Under the pieces are notes generated by a model. The model was not told the origin of the DNA. It saw only the letters and a list, made by a program, of their open reading frames with translations, and searched no databases. Below are positions 16,689 to 25,303 of a stretch of DNA of 41,610 bases, in pieces. Within the stretch, counting starts at the first letter, position 1, and every line of letters starts with the position of its first letter. The stretch comes from Bacillota bacterium (GTDB lineage Bacteria > Bacillota > Syntrophomonadia > Syntrophomonadales > Syntrophomonadaceae): NCBI GenBank assembly GCA_023395515.1, contig JAEWZB010000035.1, positions 1-41,610 on the forward strand, written 5' to 3'. A program made the translations under genes and the position numbers.

Positions 16689-18725
16689 ATGATTAAATCT
16701 CCCCCCCTTAATATAGTAATTGCAATCTCAATGCTTTTAGCTCTGATTACAATTTCTATAATATTAGTAGTAAGCAATAATGCGGTTAAATCTGGAATAT
16801 ATAAAAGCGAACCCACCTATGCCACCCAAATCTTTGGCCCAGATATAATATCTATAGAGATTATAACTGATGAAAATGATTGGCAAGCAATGCTGGATAA
16901 TGCTATAGCAGAACAATTCATTATGGCCGATGTGATAGTCAACGGCACTACCTTTAAAAATGTGGGAATTCGCCCTAAAGGCAACTCCAGCCTCACTCAA
17001 GTAGCACGCTCAGAAAGTGACCGTTACAGCTTCAGGCTGCAGTTTAATGAATATATCAAGGCTCAAACCTGTTTTGGCCTGGAAAGCCTGGTGGTCAACA
17101 ATATGCTTAGCGATAATACTTATATGAAGGAATATATTGCTTATGACCTAATGAAAGAAGCCGGGGTGGCTGCACCCTATTTTGGGTTTGCTGATATAAA
17201 GATAAACGGAGAAGCCGGGGGTTTATACCTGGCGGTTGAACTATACAATGAAAGTTACGAACAGCGGGTTTTCGGCACTACTTTAGGCATGCTATACAAT
17301 GTAAAAAGTATGGACATGGGCCAAAATGCTTCCCCCCTTAATAAGAGTCAGCCCGACTTTGATGCGGGAAGACAGCCTGGCCATCAAGCTAACCCTACCC
17401 CAGGAGAAAAAAGAGAGGAAATGCCGCCATTTAACCCGGACTCTTCAACAGTAGATCCCCAGACATCAGGTAATTTCCCTTCCCCAGACAATAACATTCT
17501 AAAACCTTCCGGTATAATTGATGAAGAAAGAAGAGGTGGTATGGGCAGAGCTATGGGAGGGGTTCCGGGCGGCAATTCGGGTGGAAGTCTGGCCTACATT
17601 GATGATGATTATACCAGCTATAGTGCCATTTTCAATAATGTGGTCGGTAAGGGTGAGCCCCAAGACTACCAAAGAGTCATCACTGCACTGCAAGCTTTGT
17701 CTGCCGGGCAGGATCTGGAAAAATATTTTAATGTTGACCAAATTCTGCGCTATCTGGCTGCCCATACTCTGGTTGTCAACTTAGATAGTTATTCCTCCCA
17801 TATGGCACAAAATTATTATATTTATGAAAAAGACGGGCAAATAACTATCCTGCCTTGGGATTATAATATGGCCTGGGGTGGTTTTCAAAGCCCAAATGCC
17901 TTGTCAGTTATTAATTTTCCCATCGATACACCCGTAAGCGGGGTGGAAATGTCAGAGCGACCCTTGCTGGAAAAATTGTTGGGCAATGCCGAATACCGGG
18001 AAATTTACCATAGCTATTTGCAAGAGCTCATCGACACTTATTTTGCTGAAGGTAAATTTGCCGCCCAAGTAAACCAAATAGATGCACTTATTAATGATTA
18101 TGTAAAAAATGATGCCACGGCATTTTGTACTTATGAAGATTATGAAAAAGCCGTTGCTGGTCTTATTACCCTGGGTAATCTCCGGGCCCAAAGCGTTCAG
18201 GGACAATTAAACGGTACCGTCCCCAGTTATACAGCAGCCCAAGCTGCTAATCCGGAAAAGCTTATTCCGGCAGGTGACTTTGAGCTGCAAGTACTGGGTA
18301 ACATGGGAGGCGGCCGCTCCATAGGTGACGGCGAACAGCGCGGTATTCCCAGTGGTGGGGATAGAACCGGAGGCAATATAGTCAATGGGCAAGATAACGA
18401 AAAAAATATACCTAATAGAGAGGAAGCCATGCAGATAATCCGACAGGCAGGCGGAGAAATAACTGATGAAGTCAAAGCCAAGCTTAAAGAGCTTGGCTTA
18501 ACGGAAGAACAAATTGAACAATTTTCTGCAATGGCCAATACTTTACCTATTGATAACAGAAATAATAACCGTCAAGCTAATATGAGCCTGTCACAAAAAG
18601 GGGTTCCTGATTTTAACCATAATCAATCAACCTACAACATACAACATCTCCAACTTATGGGGGTATTAGCTGCAGTCCTTTTATTGGCCACACTTATAAC
18701 CGCGAAGCTGAAAAGAAATTATTAG
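16689..18725 (+). CDS. Membrane-anchored CotH family kinase
   Basis: A 678-residue secreted atypical protein kinase of the CotH family (spore-coat kinase fold). N-terminal anchor helix at about 8-29. Kinase lobe blocks are VGIRPKGNSSL (about 92-102), RYSFRLQF, GLESLVVNNM, and NLDSYSSHMAQNYYIYE followed by ILPWDYNMAWGGFQ, where Asp391 of DYN is the expected metal-binding aspartate. A Pro/Gly/Asn-rich low-complexity insertion (about 212-300) splits the domain. A second such stretch (about 555-640) leads to a C-terminal transmembrane helix (about 653-673). It probably acts outside the membrane. GAGGTG precedes the ATG. Ordinary CotH proteins are about half as long and lack the two anchors. Confidence 0.87.
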   Translation: MIKSPPLNIVIAISMLLALITISIILVVSNNAVKSGIYKSEPTYATQIFGPDIISIEIITDENDWQAMLDNAIAEQFIMADVIVNGTTFKNVGIRPKGNSSLTQVARSESDRYSFRLQFNEYIKAQTCFGLESLVVNNMLSDNTYMKEYIAYDLMKEAGVAAPYFGFADIKINGEAGGLYLAVELYNESYEQRVFGTTLGMLYNVKSMDMGQNASPLNKSQPDFDAGRQPGHQANPTPGEKREEMPPFNPDSSTVDPQTSGNFPSPDNNILKPSGIIDEERRGGMGRAMGGVPGGNSGGSLAYIDDDYTSYSAIFNNVVGKGEPQDYQRVITALQALSAGQDLEKYFNVDQILRYLAAHTLVVNLDSYSSHMAQNYYIYEKDGQITILPWDYNMAWGGFQSPNALSVINFPIDTPVSGVEMSERPLLEKLLGNAEYREIYHSYLQELIDTYFAEGKFAAQVNQIDALINDYVKNDATAFCTYEDYEKAVAGLITLGNLRAQSVQGQLNGTVPSYTAAQAANPEKLIPAGDFELQVLGNMGGGRSIGDGEQRGIPSGGDRTGGNIVNGQDNEKNIPNREEAMQIIRQAGGEITDEVKAKLKELGLTEEQIEQFSAMANTLPIDNRNNNRQANMSLSQKGVPDFNHNQSTYNIQHLQLMGVLAAVLLLATLITAKLKRNY

Positions 18726-18743
18726 GGTATGGTTTAGTCACAT

Positions 18744-18771
18744 TTGTAAATAGCTAAAATAAGGCTAGAAT
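18744..18771 (+). promoter_or_regulatory. Possible internal promoter for the two-component genes
   Basis: TTGTAA (18744-18749), 16-base spacer, TAGAAT (18766-18771), in the 68-base gap between the CotH stop codon and the response regulator. It would allow separate expression of the two-component pair. Both hexamers are imperfect. Confidence 0.35.
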
Positions 18772-18793
18772 TAAATGAGGGGTGAGGAGCATT

Positions 18794-19480
18794 ATGGCAA
18801 AACTGTTAATCTGTGATGATGAACCGGGGCTTCGTGCTGTTATCAAGCGGTATGCCAATTTCGAGGGTCATGAGGTGACTGAAGCAGGTGATGGCCTGGA
18901 GGCCCTTAAGCTATGCCAAACCAACACCTTTGACCTTATCATCATGGATATTATGATGCCGGAACTAGACGGCTTTTCAGCAGTTAAGGAAATTAGAAAG
19001 ATCTGCCATACGCCGGTAATCATGCTCTCCGCCCGGGGGGAAGAATACGATAAGGTCTTGGGCTTTGAAGTTGGTATTGATGATTATGTGGTAAAACCAT
19101 TTTCCTCTAAAGAAATTATGCTGCGGGTTAATGCCATTCTGCGCCGTACCAAGCCCGATATAGTTGCTGCCCCCAATGACCACAAGCCTAAAATCTTTGC
19201 CCAAGAAGGCTTAAAAGTAGATATGAGCGCCTATAAGGTTTTTATAGACGGAACTTTGGTGGATATGGCCCCGAAAGAATATGATTTACTTTTTTTTCTG
19301 ATCCGCAACAAAAACATTGCGGTACCACGGGAAAGAATAATGGCGGAGGTTTGGGGATTTGACTATTATGGTGATGATAGAACCTTGGATACGCATATGA
19401 AACTGCTGCGCAAATCTTTAGGCCCTTATGCCCATTTTATAAAAACTATACGGGGTTTGGGGTATCGTTTTGATGGATAG
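18794..19480 (+). CDS. OmpR/PhoB-family response regulator
   Basis: A DNA-binding response regulator of 228 residues. The receiver domain (1-120) has the acidic pair CDDE, phosphoacceptor Asp52 in IIMDIMMPELDG, and Lys in VVKPFS. The winged-helix domain (about 130-228) has MAPKEYDLLFFLIRNKN and RTLDTHMKLLRKSLG, ending in the usual GLGYRFDG. I chose ATG 18794 with GAGGAG five bases before it. The frame opens at GTG 18782, but that would bury the ribosome site. It overlaps the following kinase gene by 8 bases, so they are a cognate pair. The upstream CotH/VTC genes are the likely targets. Confidence 0.93.
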   Translation: MAKLLICDDEPGLRAVIKRYANFEGHEVTEAGDGLEALKLCQTNTFDLIIMDIMMPELDGFSAVKEIRKICHTPVIMLSARGEEYDKVLGFEVGIDDYVVKPFSSKEIMLRVNAILRRTKPDIVAAPNDHKPKIFAQEGLKVDMSAYKVFIDGTLVDMAPKEYDLLFFLIRNKNIAVPRERIMAEVWGFDYYGDDRTLDTHMKLLRKSLGPYAHFIKTIRGLGYRFDG

Positions 19481-20771
19481 ATTAAAAATAAAGTGGCGGA
19501 TATTCTCTTTTCTGCTGGGCTTTAGCCTTTTACTGTTAATAATACTATGGTTCTTGCAAAACGTGTTTCTTTATGATATGTACAAATATACCCGCACCTT
19601 AGAAATTAAGAGGGCAGTCTCTTATGTGGAGAAAAACATCGACCACCCCGACTTGTTTTCTATATTTGATGAACTGCTGCGGGAAAAAGAAATTATGGTT
19701 ACACCGGCCCATGAGTTTATACCGCCGGAAAAACCTGGGCCGCCCGATAACCAAAGAAGGCCCAGACAGGAAACCATAACCCAAACTAAAGATTTTGTCT
19801 TGCAAAATGGGCAGACCTTGTCTCTGACCTTCCATGCTATCATTACCCCGGTAAAGGCCACAGTTACTACTCTGCAAATACAGCTTTACATCATAACTGC
19901 TATTATGATTTTATTATCTGTGGGGTTGGCCATTTTAATTGCCCAAAAGATATCCCGGCCTATTGAAGACATTAATAGAAGTGCTAAAGCATTAGCCTAT
20001 GGTAATTATGAGGTCACCTTTACCGGTACCGGATTTTTAGAAGTAAAAGAGTTATCAGATACCCTCAATAAAACAGCAGTGGAGCTGGGCAAGGTCGATA
20101 ACCTGCGCCGGGAATTGATGGCTAATGTATCTCATGATTTACGTACCCCCCTTAGTCTTATTTATAGTTATGCTGAAATGATGCACGATTTCCCGGATGA
20201 AACTACCCCGGAGCAAATACAGGTAATTATGGATGAAACTAAGCGTTTGACCACGGTCGTGAATGATATTCTGGACATCTCCCAACTGGAAAGCGGCATT
20301 CAGGAACTAAATTACCGGGAATTTAACCTTACTGAGGCCATAAGGCAGATAATTAAACGCACGGCGGAACTATTAAAGCAGGAAGAATATACTATTTCCT
20401 TTGCTTATGATGGTGACCAAATAATTTTTGCTGATGAAGTCAAAATTGTGCAGGCTTTTTATAATCTATTGATTAATGCTATTAATTACAGCGGAGAAAA
20501 ACGCTGTGTAAAGGTGCGGCAAATTGTTCATGATGGGTTAGTTAAAATTGAAGTAATAGATACGGGAACTGGAATTGCCAGCGAAGATTTGCCCTATATA
20601 TGGGACCGATATTACCGGATTGATAAAAACCATAAACGGGCCGTAGCCGGTACGGGACTTGGATTATCCATCGTGAGACAAATCTTTGAACTTCACCATA
20701 TGCAATACGGAGTTACCTCGGAAATAGACCAAGGCAGTATTTTCTGGTTCCAGATTGAAACGATAATATAA
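19473..20771 (+). CDS. Membrane sensor histidine kinase (HAMP-HisKA-HATPase)
   Basis: A sensor kinase of 432 residues. Two transmembrane helices (about 9-33 and 138-157) flank an extracytoplasmic segment of about 100 residues that is rich in Pro, Arg and Lys around residue 85-100. A HAMP linker (about 158-212) follows. The dimerisation helix has phospho-acceptor His221 in ANVSHDLRTPLSLIYSY. The ATP-binding domain has NAINYSGE, the VIDTGTGIASEDLPYIWDRY box and GTGLGLSIVRQI. It starts at ATG 19473, inside the end of the response regulator. The short positively charged external loop could sense a polyanion; that is speculation. Confidence 0.92.
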   Translation: MDRLKIKWRIFSFLLGFSLLLLIILWFLQNVFLYDMYKYTRTLEIKRAVSYVEKNIDHPDLFSIFDELLREKEIMVTPAHEFIPPEKPGPPDNQRRPRQETITQTKDFVLQNGQTLSLTFHAIITPVKATVTTLQIQLYIITAIMILLSVGLAILIAQKISRPIEDINRSAKALAYGNYEVTFTGTGFLEVKELSDTLNKTAVELGKVDNLRRELMANVSHDLRTPLSLIYSYAEMMHDFPDETTPEQIQVIMDETKRLTTVVNDILDISQLESGIQELNYREFNLTEAIRQIIKRTAELLKQEEYTISFAYDGDQIIFADEVKIVQAFYNLLINAINYSGEKRCVKVRQIVHDGLVKIEVIDTGTGIASEDLPYIWDRYYRIDKNHKRAVAGTGLGLSIVRQIFELHHMQYGVTSEIDQGSIFWFQIETII

Positions 20772-20789
20772 CCGGTTTATAATTACCAT

Positions 20790-23198
20790 TTACCTTATAG
20801 TCTCCTCAATCACCCGCACCGCCTCATCATAGTCAAACATCAAAATACTTTCGTTAATTTTTCGCACAATGTCATTATCCGGCAATTCTGCCAGTATAAG
20901 ATCAATCTCGCTCATATTCATCTCTTCTAAAGCAATTTTGAGTTTGATCAGTTCTGCCGAAATATCACCAGGCGGGGTTTTTTCGCCTTTAGGGATAAAT
21001 GGCCCTATTTTATCTATAGTTGCAGACAGTTTTTGCAAAAAGTTATCCGTATTCTCAGCAATATACCCTATATCATCTTTGTTACCCGCTTCTTCCAATT
21101 GTTTGGCCAATTCCGCCAACTCTGCCGCCCCTATGCTGGCTGCAGCACTTTTAAGGGCATGGACGTAAGTGGTAAATAGAGGTACATCATCATTTTCTAA
21201 AGACCGGTTTATTTCCTCAATTTTTGACGCCGCATCTTTGCTAAAAAAGCCCAAGGTCGCAATATATCCCTCCAAAGTACCGCCGGTTAGGCGTATACCT
21301 TGATTAGTGTCTATATCGTCAATTTTAAATGTAGCTGCTTCGGAGATTTTTTGCCGAGATGATGTTTTGATTTGCTTAGCCTTCGGCAGCCATTTTTCCA
21401 AAACCGTGTTAAGCTTAGACATCTCTATAGGCTTGGCTAAGAAGTCGTTCATACCGCTGTTGATAAACATTTCCTTGACCCCGGAAATAGCATTGGCGGT
21501 CAAGGCCACAATAATAAGTTTATCCAAACCTAAGCTGCGAATTCTTTGGGCCGCTTCTATCCCGTCCATTTCAGGCATCATATGATCCATAAATACAATA
21601 TCATAATAGGTTTTTTGTACCATCTTAATAGCCTCACTGCCGGAAAGAGCCGTATCTATTTGTATTTCATAAAGAGCCATAAGTCCCTTGGCTACCTTGA
21701 GATTGGTTTCCACATCGTCAACAATCAATATTTTAGCAGTTGGGGCTATGAACTTAATCTCACTTATTTCGGCGGGGCGCCCATCAAAAACCGTCACCCC
21801 TATAGGTTCTGGGTTTACTATGTTCTGCCTAACCGTCAAGGTAAAGGTGGTACCCTTTCCGTATTCACTTTCTATCGTAATATCGCCATCCATCATATTG
21901 GCTAATTTCTTGGAAATAGCCAGCCCTAAGCCCGTACCCTGGACTTTTTTATTCTTTTGCAAATCGACTTGGGAAAACTCGGAAAACAGCTTATCCATAT
22001 CGCTTGGTTTTATGCCTATGCCCGTATCAGATATGGCAATAGTAATAAATATATCATCGGCTTTAATACTGCCTTGGATGGCCAATGTAATCTGCCCCTC
22101 GGAGGTAAATTTTACGGCATTGCTCAAAAGGTTCAGCATTATTTGCCGCAACCTAACTTCATCACCCCATAAAACACTGGGCAAATTTGGATCTATATCT
22201 GTAATCAGATTTACCAAATTAGATTGAATATTGGTTTTGGTAATATTAACCACGTCATTAATAATAGAGGCCAGATAATATTCAGCAGGTAATATTTCGA
22301 GTTTCCCGGATTCTATTTTGGAAAAATCCAAAATATCATTGATGATAGCCAGTAAGTTGTTACTGGCTTGTTTTATGGCTACTGCATTTTCACGAACAGT
22401 AGGAGTAAGGGTATCCTCTCGCAAAATGAGTTCGGACATACCCAGTATAGCGTTCATCGGCGTGCGTATTTCATGAGAGGTATTAGCCAGAAAGCTGGAT
22501 TTGGCTTGGGAAGCATTTTCGGCTTGTTCAGCCAGTTTAGCAATGGTTTCAATGTTTTTTCGTTGCTGGGTAAGTAATTTTGCTTGCAAGCTAGCCTGTT
22601 CCCATTCATTTCTTATAGAATTATCCTGCACTTTGGCGATTATAATGCTGATTAAATAAGAGATAAAAAGATCCCCTACCGAATATGAAATAGCCGGTTC
22701 CCCAAAATCCATACCATTAAAATAAGCTATGATAAAAAACGCCGCCACACTAACCGTAGACATTATTAGCTTAAAATTATACGCCAGAGGGGCAAAAGCC
22801 GGTATAATCAAAACAAAAGCATATCCTCCGATATAGGATGGGGCTGCTGCTTGAGCGGTGGAGGTAATGAGCATAGTAGCCAAATATAGATAAGCCACTG
22901 CCACACTCATTAAGAGCAGAGGGCGATTTTTAAAGGGAGACAAGTTTTTAGATAGTAAAAGCACCATGCTTAATAAGGTAAGTCCTATCCTTAACCCCAC
23001 GGTCAATTCGGGATAAGGGTGTAAAATTTTATCATTTTGAATGTAAGGCAGCCAGGCTAAGGCCAGAAAATACAGCAAGAATGCTAATTTTCCCATCCGG
23101 TAATTAAGCTCGCCTTTATATGTAGCACGTTCTTCGGGTGTCCCGTAACTTTCCAAAAATGCTTTGTGACGCAGGAACAGTTTTTTAAAGGCCTCCAT
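20790..23198 (-). CDS. Hybrid sensor histidine kinase (MASE-like TM, HisKA, HATPase, REC, HPt)
   Basis: A complete phosphorelay in one 802-residue protein. About six transmembrane helices lie in residues 35-190, then a coiled coil (about 195-235). HisKA has His242 in ANTSHEIRTPMNAILGMSE. HATPase has GDEVRLRQIMLNLLSNAVKF and VQGTGLGLAISKKL. The receiver has Asp538 in IVFMDHMMPEMDG. HPt has His680 in YVHALKSAAASIGAAEL. About 90 further residues with no known domain follow. I chose ATG 23198 because it overlaps the TGA of the upstream gene by one base (TGATG) with GAGAGG upstream; GTG 23207 and TTG 23201 are alternatives. It is the last gene of the cluster, convergent with the kinase at 19473-20771. 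Confidence 0.93.
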   Translation of the reverse strand: MEAFKKLFLRHKAFLESYGTPEERATYKGELNYRMGKLAFLLYFLALAWLPYIQNDKILHPYPELTVGLRIGLTLLSMVLLLSKNLSPFKNRPLLLMSVAVAYLYLATMLITSTAQAAAPSYIGGYAFVLIIPAFAPLAYNFKLIMSTVSVAAFFIIAYFNGMDFGEPAISYSVGDLFISYLISIIIAKVQDNSIRNEWEQASLQAKLLTQQRKNIETIAKLAEQAENASQAKSSFLANTSHEIRTPMNAILGMSELILREDTLTPTVRENAVAIKQASNNLLAIINDILDFSKIESGKLEILPAEYYLASIINDVVNITKTNIQSNLVNLITDIDPNLPSVLWGDEVRLRQIMLNLLSNAVKFTSEGQITLAIQGSIKADDIFITIAISDTGIGIKPSDMDKLFSEFSQVDLQKNKKVQGTGLGLAISKKLANMMDGDITIESEYGKGTTFTLTVRQNIVNPEPIGVTVFDGRPAEISEIKFIAPTAKILIVDDVETNLKVAKGLMALYEIQIDTALSGSEAIKMVQKTYYDIVFMDHMMPEMDGIEAAQRIRSLGLDKLIIVALTANAISGVKEMFINSGMNDFLAKPIEMSKLNTVLEKWLPKAKQIKTSSRQKISEAATFKIDDIDTNQGIRLTGGTLEGYIATLGFFSKDAASKIEEINRSLENDDVPLFTTYVHALKSAAASIGAAELAELAKQLEEAGNKDDIGYIAENTDNFLQKLSATIDKIGPFIPKGEKTPPGDISAELIKLKIALEEMNMSEIDLILAELPDNDIVRKINESILMFDYDEAVRVIEETIR

Positions 23199-24259
23199 CA
23201 ACGGCACCTCTCTCTTATGGCATTAAACTCCGCTTCGATTTCCATAAATAACTCTACCAACACCGGATCAAATTGGGCACCTTTGCCATCAACTATAATT
23301 TTTACCGCTTCTTCATGAGTAAATGCCTCTTTGTAAGGCCGTTTGCTAATAAGGGCATCATACACATCTGCTATAGCCATAAGCCGCCCTTGTATAGGTA
23401 TTTGGGTTCCGGCCAATCCATAAGGATAGCCCCGTCCGTCCCAGCGTTCGTGATGAGATACGGCTAAAATAGCCGCCTGTTCTAAAAATTCACTTTCCGA
23501 AGTTTGCTTGGATATCTTGCTGATAATATCGCGCCCATATATAGAATGACATTTCATAGTATCAAATTCATTGTCAGTAAGCTTGCCCGGTTTTTGCAGG
23601 ATAGCATCAGGAATACTGATTTTACCCACATCATGCAAATGAGCTGACTGCACCAGAAGTTTTTTATCTATAGCGGCAATTTCGTCTGCATAGGCGCCGG
23701 AGTTTATCACTGCATCTAAAAGCAGGCGTAAATAACCTCCGGTACGCTCAATATGTCCTCCGGTTGTACCATCACGGCATTCTACCAGTTCACCCACCAC
23801 ATTAAGTATGGCATCCTGTAATTCCACTACCTTTTTAGTCTTTTCATCCACCATTCTTTGCAGATTATTAGCATAATCTTGTAAGTGCAGATGAGTTTCT
23901 ATACGTTTTAAGAGCAAGGGAGCAGAAAACGGCTTGGTTATATAATCAACCGCTCCCATAGACAATCCGTCCAATTCACTTCCCTCATCTGTCTTAGCAG
24001 TTAGGAATATGACCGGAATGCTGGGTAATTGTGGATTAGCCTTTATTTGGCGCAAAGTTTCATAACCATCCATTTCCGGCATTTCTATGTCCAACAGTAT
24101 AATATCGGGAGTTACTTTTTGCAGCAGCATAAGAGCCTTGGCTCCTGATGGAACGGTGTAAACCTCATAAATATTACCCAAGGCATTTTTACCAATTGAC
24201 AAATTCGTTATGTTATCGTCCACCAGCAGTATTTTTTTACGTTCTGAATAAGTATCCAT
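23198..24259 (-). CDS. Response regulator with HD-GYP c-di-GMP phosphodiesterase domain (RpfG type)
   Basis: Predicted phosphorylation-controlled hydrolysis of c-di-GMP. It has 353 residues. The receiver domain (1-125) has Asp57 in DIILLDIEMPEMDG and Lys in YITKPFSAP. The HD-GYP domain (about 145-340) has SAHLHDVGKISIPDAIL with the HD pair and HHERWDGRGYPYGLAGTQIP with the GYP motif, plus ADVYDALISKRPYK; all metal ligands appear present. I chose ATG 24259, preceded by GAGGGA. It overlaps the upstream receiver gene by about 23 bases and the next kinase gene by one base. The HPt domains of the two hybrid kinases in the cluster are likely phosphodonors. Confidence 0.94.
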   Translation of the reverse strand: MDTYSERKKILLVDDNITNLSIGKNALGNIYEVYTVPSGAKALMLLQKVTPDIILLDIEMPEMDGYETLRQIKANPQLPSIPVIFLTAKTDEGSELDGLSMGAVDYITKPFSAPLLLKRIETHLHLQDYANNLQRMVDEKTKKVVELQDAILNVVGELVECRDGTTGGHIERTGGYLRLLLDAVINSGAYADEIAAIDKKLLVQSAHLHDVGKISIPDAILQKPGKLTDNEFDTMKCHSIYGRDIISKISKQTSESEFLEQAAILAVSHHERWDGRGYPYGLAGTQIPIQGRLMAIADVYDALISKRPYKEAFTHEEAVKIIVDGKGAQFDPVLVELFMEIEAEFNAIRERCR

Positions 24260-24647
24260 AACCGCTTCCCTCAATTTCTCTAAGCAATAATTGCCATCCC
24301 AGCTTACCTAGGAATATATCCTTGTCGGCAGGCTTTAACACATAGTCATTCCCCCCGCACTTTACCGCCTTAATCACATGTTCACGAGTTGCATTGGAAG
24401 TAAGAAATACTATGGGAGTTTTTCTGAATCTTGGGATTTCCCTGATTTTAACCGCCAGTTCATAGCCATCCATATAAGGCATTTCAACATCAAGCACCAA
24501 CAGGTCAGGAGTTGTATTTTTAAGCAAAAACAAGGCATCCTCTCCCGATAACACGGTATATACTTCATAAGTATCACTTAGAATATTTTTACCGATGGAT
24601 AGGCACTTAATATCGTCATCAACCAGTAAAATCTTCTTTTTAACCAT
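24237..24647 (-). CDS. Single-domain (stand-alone) response regulator receiver protein
   Basis: A 136-residue CheY-like receiver. The acidic pocket is LLVDDD (8-12), phosphoacceptor Asp53 is in LLVLDVEMPYMDGYE, Thr is in VFLTSNA, and Lys is in YVLKPADKD. No output domain follows; the last 20 residues (LGWQLLLREIEGSGYGYLF) overlap the next gene. It is strikingly similar to the receiver of the HD-GYP protein just downstream (both read LSIGKN.L...YEVYTV.SG..AL.LL), so the two arose by tandem duplication. It is probably a phosphate shuttle or sink. GGGAGGG lies 8 bases upstream of ATG 24647. Confidence 0.88.
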   Translation of the reverse strand: MVKKKILLVDDDIKCLSIGKNILSDTYEVYTVLSGEDALFLLKNTTPDLLVLDVEMPYMDGYELAVKIREIPRFRKTPIVFLTSNATREHVIKAVKCGGNDYVLKPADKDIFLGKLGWQLLLREIEGSGYGYLFRT

Positions 24648-24721
24648 ACTAATAAGCCCTCCCTTAAAATGTTAGCACATCAAGAAAAGGCTTAAATAGT
24701 TACTCAGAGTTACCTCTTTGC

Positions 24722-25303
24722 TTAAATTAAAAATTTTCGTATTTCATGGCGTTTGCTTATTTGCAGCTTTTCGAAAATGATAGTCGTAACTTTTTTGACA
24801 TAGTTATAGGAATAGGAAAGCTTTTCTGCAATTTCGCTGTTAGTATATCCGTGGGCCATTAGTTTGGCTACCGACATCTCGGTATTGGTAAGTAAGGTAC
24901 CTAGGTGCTTTAACTTTTCCGGGTCGAAACTACGGCTCTTTTTACTAGTTTCAAGGTGGATTTTAAGCCGGGCTAAAAGGATTTCTTTAACAAAAGGTTT
25001 AGTAATATAATCAACTGCTCCAGAAGTCAAACCTTTTAATTCAAATTCTGTTTCGGTAAGCCCGGTCAGGAATATAACCGGAATATCTCCGTTAAATTCG
25101 CCCAATTTTGCCAGGGTTTCATAACCATTCATTTTGGGCATATCAATATCAAGCAGTACAATATCTGGAATATAATCGCCGGATATTAGAGCAAGGGCTG
25201 CTTCGCCGGATTTAGCCAGAGTGACATCGTATTCCGATTTCAATAGTTCCTCCGCCATTTTAAGCAGCATCATATCATCGTCAATTACTAAAACCTTATT
25301 CAT
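24722..25303 (-). CDS. Response regulator with LuxR-type HTH output
   Basis: A transcription factor of 193 residues. The receiver domain (1-120) has IDDDM, Asp52 in IVLLDIDMPKMNGYE and Lys in YITKPFVKE. A linker leads to a GerE/LuxR helix-turn-helix (about 138-193) reading LTNTEMSVAKLMAHGYTNSE then IAEKLSYSYNYVKKV. Start ATG 25303 has GGAGG eight bases before it, and its first bases overlap the stop of the upstream kinase as ATGA, so expression is coupled. The upstream hybrid kinase is the likely phosphodonor. The receiver type is closer to the other receivers of the cluster than to classical NarL regulators. Confidence 0.9.
   Translation of the reverse strand: MNKVLVIDDDMMLLKMAEELLKSEYDVTLAKSGEAALALISGDYIPDIVLLDIDMPKMNGYETLAKLGEFNGDIPVIFLTGLTETEFELKGLTSGAVDYITKPFVKEILLARLKIHLETSKKSRSFDPEKLKHLGTLLTNTEMSVAKLMAHGYTNSEIAEKLSYSYNYVKKVTTIIFEKLQISKRHEIRKFLI

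Noticed and set aside
21688..22227. Plus-strand 179-codon open frame
   Set aside because: It is the antisense of the hybrid kinase ATPase domain; no start signal.
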